DNA from: an uncultured Clostridia bacterium
GTDB taxonomy: Bacteria > Bacillota > Clostridia > Oscillospirales > Oscillospiraceae
NCBI GenBank assembly: GCA_945613045.1
Contig: CALZAG010000008.1
Coordinates: 1 to 19,396 of the forward strand
DNA: 19,396 bases
Direction: 5' to 3'
Both the position numbers and the translations under genes were made by a program. Shown one piece after another: positions 13,515 to 19,396 of the stretch; the first letter of the stretch is position 1; each line of letters starts with the position of its first letter. Under the pieces are notes generated by a model. That model saw only the letters and a list, made by a program, of their open reading frames with translations. It had not been told where the DNA came from and made no database searches.

Positions 13515-13535
13515 TAAGATTGAAAGGAAACTGAT

Positions 13536-13943
13536 ATGACTCAGGATGCAGTAGTGACCAAGGTGTTTCCCAACGGCATGGCCGAGGTCGCGGTCTCCCG
13601 CGGGACCGCCTGCGGCAGTAATTGCGGGAACTGCGAAAGCTGTGTTTTCCAGAACGAGATAAAAGCGTTTGCAAAAAACACCGTGCATGCAAGACCCGGT
13701 GAGAAGGTCATTATCGAAAGCCTCAGCTCGAGGATATTCGGCGCAGCATTCTTGCTGTACATCGTGCCTTTTATCATGTTTTTCACAGGCTACGCGATAG
13801 CTGCGGCCAATAATCTGAGCGAGGGGCTCAGCGTGCTGTGCAGCTTTGCGGCTTTTTGCCTGGCTGCGGCAGCGGTTATAATTTATCAGCGCATCAGCAA
13901 AAGAAAAAATCCAATAAAATTTGTTATAACTCAGCTTCGCTGA
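13536..13943 (+). CDS. RseC/MucC family membrane protein with Cys cluster
   Basis: A 135-residue protein: an N-terminal soluble part starting TQDAVVTKVFPNGMAEVAV, a Cys cluster CGSNCGNCESC (Cys26, Cys30, Cys33, Cys36) that could hold an Fe-S cluster, and two membrane segments (about 67-90 and 96-119). This is the layout of RseC/MucC proteins, known in Proteobacteria for redox-related roles (SoxR reduction, RseC modulation of sigma-E signalling) and often found near Rnf genes. In Clostridia the partner is unknown. AAAGGA (about 13521-13526) precedes ATG 13536; it follows cdaR by 21 bases and precedes the YicC-family gene by 12, so it seems part of the operon. Confidence 0.88.
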   Translation: MTQDAVVTKVFPNGMAEVAVSRGTACGSNCGNCESCVFQNEIKAFAKNTVHARPGEKVIIESLSSRIFGAAFLLYIVPFIMFFTGYAIAAANNLSEGLSVLCSFAAFCLAAAAVIIYQRISKRKNPIKFVITQLR

Positions 13944-13955
13944 GACGGAGGAAAA

Positions 13956-14834
13956 ATGATAAAAAGCATGACCGGCTACGGCAGTGCCAAGGGCACTGTT
14001 GAGGGCATTGAGGTAAGTGTTGAGCTGAAAAGCGTTAACAACAAGTTCCTTGATACGTCTGTAAGACTTCCGCGGAGCTTTATTTTTGCGGAGGAGACCG
14101 TTAAGGCCGCCGTTCAGTCGCATATCAGCCGCGGCAAAGTGGATGTTTTTGTCACTGTTGATACGTCCATGGCCGATGATATGGTCGTAAGAGTTAACGA
14201 GCCTCTGCTCAAGGGTTATATTGACGCGCTGCAGCATATCGCGGACGAGTATGCTCTCCCCAATGATATCAGCGTAATGAGCGTCAGCAGATTTCCGGAC
14301 ATCCTCTCGGTCGAGAAGAAGGAGCTTGACGCCGATGCGGTCGCAGATGGCATTAAGTCAATCGCAGAGCAGGCTCTTCAGGATTTCGACTCCATGCGTG
14401 TGCGTGAAGGCGAAAAGCTGAGGAACGATGTGCTTTTGAAGCTGGAGAATATTGAAAACTTTGTCGGCATAATTGAGGAAAGCGCACCCAAGACTGTTAC
14501 AGAGTACAGGCAAAGGCTGCTCCAGAAGCTCAACGAGGTTCTCGGCTCGGCCGGAGTTGACGAAAGCCGTATTATAACGGAAGCCGCCATATTTGCCGAC
14601 AAGGTCGCCGTTGACGAGGAAACCGTCAGGCTGCGCAGCCATATTTCCCAGCTCAGGACGATGCTTGAGACAGGCTCTCCCATAGGCAGGAAGATAGATT
14701 TTCTCATGCAGGAGTTCAACCGTGAAGCAAATACAACAGGCTCCAAATGCCAGAATTCGGATATTGCCCACGTAGTGGTCGATCTTAAATCAGAGATCGA
14801 AAAGATCCGTGAGCAGATCCAGAATATCGAGTGA
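13956..14834 (+). CDS. YicC family endoribonuclease-like protein
   Basis: A 292-residue protein with the family N-terminus MIKSMTGYGSA, the ELKSVNNKFLD motif (about 24-34) and the DUF1732 C-terminus (about 210-292), including GSPIGRKIDFLMQEFNREANTTGSK and the coiled tail SEIEKIREQIQNIE. YicC proteins have been described as endoribonucleases that act on RNA in E. coli; the Bacillus homologue YloC also occupies this position before remA-gmk-rpoZ. GGAGG (about 13947-13951) is a strong ribosome binding site for ATG 13956. Family assignment is firm; substrate is not known. Confidence 0.94.
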   Translation: MIKSMTGYGSAKGTVEGIEVSVELKSVNNKFLDTSVRLPRSFIFAEETVKAAVQSHISRGKVDVFVTVDTSMADDMVVRVNEPLLKGYIDALQHIADEYALPNDISVMSVSRFPDILSVEKKELDADAVADGIKSIAEQALQDFDSMRVREGEKLRNDVLLKLENIENFVGIIEESAPKTVTEYRQRLLQKLNEVLGSAGVDESRIITEAAIFADKVAVDEETVRLRSHISQLRTMLETGSPIGRKIDFLMQEFNREANTTGSKCQNSDIAHVVVDLKSEIEKIREQIQNIE

Positions 14835-14843
14835 GGCAAACTG

Positions 14844-15104
14844 ATGAGACTTGTAAATATAGGCTTTGGCAATATGGTGTCTTCTGAGCGCATCGTCGCT
14901 GTCGTGAGCCCCGAATCGGCGCCGATAAAGAGAATGATCCAGGATGTAAGAGAAAAGGGCCTGCTGATAGACGCCTCTTTTGGCCGAAGCACCAGGGCGG
15001 TTCTGGTAATGGACAGCGGAAACGTTATTCTATCTGCGCTGACACCCGAAGCACTTACGGCGCGAATTTCAAATACTAATGAGGAAGGTACAGCAAATGG
15101 CTAA
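14844..15104 (+). CDS. remA: RemA/DUF370 DNA-binding regulator
   Basis: An 86-residue protein beginning MRLVNIGFGNMVSSERIVAVVSPESAPIKRM, with IDASFGRSTRAVLVMDSGNVILSALTPE near the middle. This matches the DUF370/RemA family, which in B. subtilis forms rings and activates matrix and osmoprotection genes. The position between the YicC-family gene and gmk is the same as in Bacillus, supporting the name. It follows by nine bases and its stop falls inside gmk, so its last codons overlap the gmk start. Target genes in this organism are unknown. Confidence 0.93.
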   Translation: MRLVNIGFGNMVSSERIVAVVSPESAPIKRMIQDVREKGLLIDASFGRSTRAVLVMDSGNVILSALTPEALTARISNTNEEGTANG

Positions 15105-15702
15105 TCAAAGAGGAAAACTAATAGTGATATCCGGTCCCTCGGGTGCCGGCAAGAGCACCGTGGTATTCAAGGCGCTTGAAGGCCGCAGCGACGTTTGCTT
15201 TTCGGTATCTGTGACAACTCGCAAGCCCCGTCCCGGTGAGGTTGACGGCAAAGAGTATTTCTTTGTCGATCTGGACAAGTTCCGTGAAATGGTTGCAAAT
15301 GACGAATTTCTTGAGCACGCCGAGTATGTCGCAAATTCCTACGGAACTCCCAGAGCTTACGTCGAGCAGAAGCTCAACGAGGGAATGAACGTGCTGCTTG
15401 ACATTGAGGTTCAGGGTGCGCTTCAGGTACATCAGAAAATGCCGGAGGCCGTTATGGTATTCATAGTACCTCCCTCCATGAAGGAGCTGGAGACCCGCCT
15501 CCGCGGAAGAGGCACAGACTCGGAACGTAAGATAGAGGCTCGTCTCATCCGCGCAAAGGAGGAGTATGCCTCCGCAGATTTCTATGACTATATAGTTATT
15601 AATGATGACGCGGATAAGGCGGCAGCGGAATTTTCCGCAATTATCACCGCTGAATACTGCAAATATGATTTAAGAAAAAACTATTTAAGTGAGGTAGACT
15701 GA
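15097..15702 (+). CDS. gmk: Guanylate kinase
   Basis: A 201-residue kinase that phosphorylates GMP to GDP. The P-loop GPSGAGKS is at residues 13-20, SVTTRKPRPGEVDGKEYFFV forms the GMP-binding region (about 37-57), and LLDIEVQGA is the conserved core beta strand; the lid region RLRGRGTDSE follows. ATG 15097 is chosen because GAGGAAGG (15081-15088) is eight bases upstream; an in-frame ATG at 15079 lies inside remA, with no suitable site. The gene overlaps the remA stop by eight bases and precedes rpoZ by two bases, the conserved remA-gmk-rpoZ order. Confidence 0.96.
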   Translation: MANQRGKLIVISGPSGAGKSTVVFKALEGRSDVCFSVSVTTRKPRPGEVDGKEYFFVDLDKFREMVANDEFLEHAEYVANSYGTPRAYVEQKLNEGMNVLLDIEVQGALQVHQKMPEAVMVFIVPPSMKELETRLRGRGTDSERKIEARLIRAKEEYASADFYDYIVINDDADKAAAEFSAIITAEYCKYDLRKNYLSEVD

Positions 15703-15704
15703 CC

Positions 15705-15896
15705 ATGATGCTTTATCCCCCCGTAGCCGAACTCGTAGAAAAGACAGGAAACCGCTATCAGCTTGTTAATCTCGTTGCGAGAAGAGCGCGCGCAATCTCC
15801 GCGGAAGCTGAAGAAAATGGCGAGATTCTTGAGAAGAAGCCTGTCTCTGCCGCAATCGACGAGGTTTACACAGGCAAGCTCACAATAGATAAATAA
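15705..15896 (+). CDS. rpoZ: RNA polymerase omega subunit
   Basis: A 63-residue protein beginning MMLYPPVAELVEKTGNRYQLVNLVARRARAI, the normal N-terminal pattern of omega (hydrophobic start, GNRYQLV-type motif, RRAR) followed by a short acidic/basic tail. It binds beta-prime and assists RNA polymerase assembly. GAGGT (15691-15695) is nine bases before ATG 15705; the next Met is the adjacent codon at 15708. It sits two bases after gmk, and a terminator begins four bases past its stop, closing the operon. In Bacillus coaBC follows rpoZ; here it does not. Confidence 0.95.
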   Translation: MMLYPPVAELVEKTGNRYQLVNLVARRARAISAEAEENGEILEKKPVSAAIDEVYTGKLTIDK

Positions 15897-15900
15897 TGCT

Positions 15901-15950
15901 CAGCGGAGCTTAGTGATCGAATTCACACACCTATGCTCCGCTGCGTTTTT
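15901..15950 (+). terminator. Terminator after rpoZ, long-looped hairpin
   Basis: CAGCGGAGC (15901-15909) pairs perfectly with GCTCCGCTG (15935-15943). One T-T mismatch and three more pairs (TAG/CTA, 15911-15913 with 15931-15933) extend the stem and leave a loop of 17 bases. Five T follow, offset by CG. The loop is longer than usual, but stem and T-tract support a terminator between rpoZ and priA. Confidence 0.82.
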
Positions 15951-15987
15951 AACATTTTTATTTACATTTTACAGGGGAGTGCGGGGT

Positions 15988-18240
15988 ATGTCCGAAGCCA
16001 CGGTTGCAAAAATTGCGGTCTCTGCCGCGACATATTGGCTTGACAAGCCCTACGACTACCTCATCCCAACAGAATTAAGGGGACGGATCGTGCCCGGCGT
16101 GCGTGTTACAGTTCCTTTTTCAAGAGGCAACCGCCGCAGCGAGGGCATAGTCCTCGGAGTGTCAGACAGCAGCGATTTTGATAAGCTCAAGCCTATCGAA
16201 TCTATGCTTGACAGTACCCCCGTGCTCACGGAGTCTCAAATAAAGCTTGCACTCTGGATGCATGATCGCCTTTTCTGCACTGTTTATGACGCGGTAAAGA
16301 CTATTTTACCGGCCGGCTTCTGGTTCAAGGCAGACGGCGCTCGCAGGGTAAATGACAAGACCCGTGAAATGATAAGTCTTGCGGTCGACGCCGAGGAGGC
16401 TTTTGCTCTGGCGCAGGCCAAGCGGCGAAAGGCTCCCATGCAGGCGGAGCTTCTTGAGCTTTTGTGCTCTGTCGGAAGGGTTTCCGCACATGAGGTGCAG
16501 TATTTTACCGGCGCCTCGAGGCAGTCGCTTAAAGCGCTTGTAAATGCGGGACTTGTTCAGACCGATTTTGAAGAGGTATTCAGGCGTCCGGAGATATGGA
16601 CCGGCGATATTCAGGCTCTGCCGGTGCTCAACGATGCGCAGCGCGCAGTTTATCGGGGGCTTAATGAACTTCTCAACGACAGCTCGGCCGAGGCCGCGCT
16701 GCTTTGCGGCGTTACCGGCAGCGGAAAAACCTCCGTGTATATCCGTCTTATCGACGACGTACTCAAAGCCGGCAAAAGCGCAATACTGCTCGTGCCTGAG
16801 ATATCGCTCACGCCTCAGATGATACGGACGTTTTCCGGTTACTTCGGAAACAGCGTCGCCGTGCTGCACAGCAGCCTGTCTATCGGCGAACGGTATGACG
16901 AATGGAAACGCGCTAAAAACGGCGAAGCCAGGCTCGTTATAGGAACCCGAAGCGCCGTTTTCGCGCCCTTTGAGGACCTTGGGCTTATAATTATAGACGA
17001 AGAGCAGGAGGAGAGCTATAAATCCGAACACTCCCCGAGGTATCACGCCAGGGATATCGCTAAATACCGCTGTGCGAAAACTGATTCTCTTCTTCTGCTG
17101 GGCTCTGCCACTCCCGACCTGGAGAGCCGCTACGCCGCTGAAACAGGGAAGTACAAGTACTTTGAGCTCCATGAGCGATATAACGAGATGCAGCTTCCGG
17201 CCGTCAGTATTGTCGATATGAAGAGCGAGCTTCGCAGCGGCAACGGCGGTAATATCAGCGTCCGACTCCAAAATGAACTCGGAGAAAACCTTGAGCGCGG
17301 AGAGCAGAGCATCCTGTTTATTAACAGGCGCGGTGCAAACAAGCTTATAAGCTGCGGCGAATGCGGACACATCTATAAATGCCCCAATTGCAGCGTGGCG
17401 CTCACCTATCACAGCTCAAACCGCCGGCTTATGTGTCACTACTGCGGATACAGCAGAAAACCGGATCCGTTCTGCCCTGACTGCGGCGGCCTGCTGACAT
17501 TTATAGGCGCCGGTACCCAGCTTATCGAGGAAGAGCTTAAGCAGCTTTTTCCTGACGCGGGCGTGATACGGATGGATACCGATACCGTAAAGGCGGCAGG
17601 AAACCACGAAACTCTGCTGGAAAGATTCCGAAAAGATAAGATACCCATTATGGTTGGTACCCAAATGGTCACCAAGGGGCTTAATTTTGAAAATGTTACG
17701 CTTATAGGCGTTCTCTCCGCCGATCAAAGCTTATATTGCGGCGATTACCGCTCCGGTGAGCGTACGTTCTCACTTATAACGCAGGTCGTTGGCAGAAGCG
17801 GCAGGGGGAATAAGCCCGGACGTGCTGTTATACAGACCTTTACGCCGCAAAACGAGATAATACGTCTCGCGGCCGCTCAGGATTATGACGGCTTCTATCA
17901 GTCGGAGATCCGGCTTCGCAGACTTCAGCACACCCCGCCGTTTGCGGATATTATTTCAATAACCGCCTCCGGAGCCGAAGAAAGTGCGGTGCTCAAATGC
18001 TGCTCGGATATTCACAGTATCCTTGCCGCTTCGGTAAGATCGCGTCCCGATGTGAACATTCTGGGACCTGCGCCCCTTCCCGTTGTCAAGGTAAACAACA
18101 GATACAGATATCGGGTCAATTTAACCTGCCGGGCCGACAAGGAGATGCGCGAGCTCGTATCCGCCGTACTCATAAAACTGAACTCATCGGGTAAATACAG
18201 AGGAGTCAGCATTTTTGCCGACAACAATCCCCTAAGCTAA
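15988..18240 (+). CDS. priA: Primosomal protein N' (PriA helicase)
   Basis: A 750-residue replication-restart helicase. The N-terminal DNA-binding part (about 1-110; YWLDKPYDYLIP, GVRVTVPFSRG) precedes the helicase with Walker A GVTGSGKT (241-248), Walker B DEEQ (337-340) and SATPDLES. A zinc-binding insert holds eight Cys at 456, 459, 465, 468, 483, 486, 496 and 499. Helicase motifs GTQMVTKGLNFENV and VVGRSGRGNKPG lie further on. It unwinds the lagging strand at stalled forks and loads the replicative helicase. ATG 15988 is set by AGGGGAG (15973-15979); the in-frame region upstream runs through the rpoZ terminator. No clear promoter is seen. def follows after 10 bases. Confidence 0.97.
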   Translation: MSEATVAKIAVSAATYWLDKPYDYLIPTELRGRIVPGVRVTVPFSRGNRRSEGIVLGVSDSSDFDKLKPIESMLDSTPVLTESQIKLALWMHDRLFCTVYDAVKTILPAGFWFKADGARRVNDKTREMISLAVDAEEAFALAQAKRRKAPMQAELLELLCSVGRVSAHEVQYFTGASRQSLKALVNAGLVQTDFEEVFRRPEIWTGDIQALPVLNDAQRAVYRGLNELLNDSSAEAALLCGVTGSGKTSVYIRLIDDVLKAGKSAILLVPEISLTPQMIRTFSGYFGNSVAVLHSSLSIGERYDEWKRAKNGEARLVIGTRSAVFAPFEDLGLIIIDEEQEESYKSEHSPRYHARDIAKYRCAKTDSLLLLGSATPDLESRYAAETGKYKYFELHERYNEMQLPAVSIVDMKSELRSGNGGNISVRLQNELGENLERGEQSILFINRRGANKLISCGECGHIYKCPNCSVALTYHSSNRRLMCHYCGYSRKPDPFCPDCGGLLTFIGAGTQLIEEELKQLFPDAGVIRMDTDTVKAAGNHETLLERFRKDKIPIMVGTQMVTKGLNFENVTLIGVLSADQSLYCGDYRSGERTFSLITQVVGRSGRGNKPGRAVIQTFTPQNEIIRLAAAQDYDGFYQSEIRLRRLQHTPPFADIISITASGAEESAVLKCCSDIHSILAASVRSRPDVNILGPAPLPVVKVNNRYRYRVNLTCRADKEMRELVSAVLIKLNSSGKYRGVSIFADNNPLS

Positions 18241-18250
18241 GGAGAATACC

Positions 18251-18757
18251 ATGGCACTAAGAAATATAGTAACCAAAGAAGATAAGATCCTGTATAAAAT
18301 CTGCCGGCCAGTTGTCAAGTTCGACGCAAGGCTGCATCAGCTTCTGGATGATATGGCAGATACGCTTATAAAGGCAAACGGCGTAGGTCTTGCTGCCCCG
18401 CAGGTCGGCGTTTTGCGCAGAGCCGTACTGGTTATAGAGACCAATGTCGGGGAAGGCGAGGAGGAAAAGATCCTTGAGCTGATAAACCCCGAGATCGTCG
18501 AGACATCCGGAGAGCAGGTAGGCGCTGAGGGCTGCCTGAGCGTGCCCGGCGAATACGGAATAGTGCGCAGACCCGAGCGCGCAAAAGTCAGGGCGCAGGA
18601 CAGAAACGGCAATTGGTTTGAATATGAAGGCGAGGGGCTGACAGCCCGATGCATATGTCATGAGCTTGAGCACCTTGACGGACATCTGTTCACGGAAAAA
18701 TGTGAGCGGATGCTCACCGAAGAGGAACTCAGCGGTGCAGGAAACGAGGGCGAATAA
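18251..18757 (+). CDS. def: Peptide deformylase
   Basis: A 168-residue metalloenzyme that removes the formyl group from the N-terminal Met of new proteins. All three signatures are present: GVGLAAPQVG (44-53), EGCLSVPG with metal-ligand Cys95, and CHELEHLDG with the HExxH residues His137, Glu138 and His141. The GC-LS form and overall length are typical of bacterial Def. AAGGAGA at 18239-18245 is a strong ribosome binding site for ATG 18251. The last base of its TAA is the first base of the fmt ATG, as in the classic def-fmt pair in which Fmt adds, and Def later removes, the formyl group. Confidence 0.97.
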   Translation: MALRNIVTKEDKILYKICRPVVKFDARLHQLLDDMADTLIKANGVGLAAPQVGVLRRAVLVIETNVGEGEEEKILELINPEIVETSGEQVGAEGCLSVPGEYGIVRRPERAKVRAQDRNGNWFEYEGEGLTARCICHELEHLDGHLFTEKCERMLTEEELSGAGNEGE

Positions 18758-19396
18758 TGCGGATCGTTTTTATGGGTACTCCCGACTTCGCCGCACAGTC
18801 TCTGAAAAAACTCATTGACGAAAAATACGATATCGCGGCTGTGTTTACTCAGCCGGACAAGCCCCGAAACAGAGGTATGCAGCTATCCTTCAGCCCTGTA
18901 AAGCAGCTTGCTCTTGATAACAATATTCCCGTTTATCAGCCTGCAAAGCTGCGCGACGGTACTGCGACCGAGCTTGTTAAAAGCCTAAGACCTGATATCC
19001 TTGTCGTTGTCGCTTACGGAAGGATATTGCCCGACGATATGCTGGCGGTTCCAAAATACGGAGCAATAAACGTCCATGCCTCGCTGCTGCCGAAATACCG
19101 CGGCGCCGCCCCGATACAGTGGGCCGTTCTGAACGGAGACAGGGTCACAGGAGTATCTACAATGTACCTTGCAAGCGAGATGGATACCGGCGACGTTATA
19201 TACACCGCCGAGACTGAGATAGGCGAGTTTGAGACCTCGGGCGAGCTTTTTGACAGACTGATGGTCATGGGCGCAGAGCTCCTGCACAAGACATTGCAGG
19301 ATATCGGGGCCGGCTGCGCGCCGAGAACGCCCCAGAACCATGCGGAAGCAAGCTATGTGAAAATGCTCGACAAGAGCCTTAGCCCCATTGACTGGA
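18757..19396 (+). CDS. fmt: Methionyl-tRNA formyltransferase (partial, cut by window end)
   Basis: The first 213 codons of Fmt, which formylates initiator Met-tRNA with 10-formyl-THF. MRIVFMGTPDFAAQSL starts it; QPDKPRNRG and SLLPKYRGAAPIQWA (109-123) are family signatures, and the catalytic residues Asn105, His107 and Asp143 are at the expected places (NVH and EMDTGD). The C-terminal tRNA-binding domain is outside the window. The start overlaps the def stop by one base (TAATG). No frame disruption is seen. In Bacillus, rsmB and rlmN would follow. Confidence 0.97.
   Translation, partial: MRIVFMGTPDFAAQSLKKLIDEKYDIAAVFTQPDKPRNRGMQLSFSPVKQLALDNNIPVYQPAKLRDGTATELVKSLRPDILVVVAYGRILPDDMLAVPKYGAINVHASLLPKYRGAAPIQWAVLNGDRVTGVSTMYLASEMDTGDVIYTAETEIGEFETSGELFDRLMVMGAELLHKTLQDIGAGCAPRTPQNHAEASYVKMLDKSLSPIDW

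Noticed and set aside
15913..15987. priA start far upstream at 15913.
   Set aside because: This frame would run through the rpoZ terminator, and the residues are hydrophobic and unlike PriA. The family-like start is ATG 15988 with AGGGGAG.
1..19396. Signs of phage, insertion sequences, toxin-antitoxin or defence genes.
   Set aside because: I saw no transposase, integrase, repeat array or attachment site; every gene is a recognisable core or near-core gene in the same orientation.

Overview
All recognisable genes lie on the plus strand, tightly packed. They are core housekeeping genes of a Gram-positive, moderate-GC Clostridia-type bacterium, most like the Oscillospiraceae/Ruminococcaceae. 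The evidence is strong AGGAGG-type ribosome binding sites with some TTG starts, Bacillus/Clostridium-like gene order (scpB-ytfI-ytfJ-dac-rluB; cmk-ispH-rpsA; cdaA-cdaR; yicC-remA-gmk-rpoZ; priA-def-fmt), a GerW/YtfJ protein, a CarD regulator and the clostridial IspH-S1 fusion. The taxonomic call is an inference from layout and protein style only. I see no mobile element, CRISPR array, rRNA or tRNA.

Layout. (1) 1-3031: the end of scpB, a DUF2953 membrane protein, a YtfJ/GerW protein, a D,D-carboxypeptidase and the pseudouridine synthase RluB; a hairpin overlaps the carboxypeptidase ribosome binding site. (2) 3032-3181: a 21-bp inverted repeat and a promoter. (3) 3182-7985: an RpiR/MurR-type SIS-domain regulator, a HI0933/YhiN-family flavoprotein, cytidylate kinase and IspH fused to ribosomal protein S1, with an in-frame internal start that could release S1 alone; the unit ends in a terminator. 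(4) 8070-9851: promoter, CarD-family regulator, ispD, ispF, terminator. (5) 9856-11277: promoter, a small DUF3343 protein and a cysteine-desulfurase-like PLP enzyme. (6) 11289-15950: promoter, leader hairpin, diadenylate cyclase cdaA, its regulator cdaR, an RseC-like Fe-S membrane protein, a YicC-family protein, remA, gmk, rpoZ, terminator. (7) 15988-end: priA, def and the start of fmt, cut by the window edge.

How they work together: the isoprenoid MEP pathway is represented three times (ispD, ispF, ispH) across two neighbouring units. Translation is served by S1, RluB, Def and Fmt, and nucleotide supply by Cmk and Gmk. Chromosome maintenance is served by ScpB and PriA, and cell-wall or envelope homeostasis by the carboxypeptidase and the c-di-AMP module CdaA/CdaR.

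I found no new multi-gene system that I can defend. The items most worth a second look are regulatory or architectural: the hairpin over the dac ribosome binding site, the internal S1 start and AT-rich patch inside ispH, the long inverted repeat with TTGCAA palindromes before the RpiR regulator, and the structured cdaA leader. Genes that usually sit between these neighbours in Bacillus (spmAB, plsC, coaBC) are missing from their places.
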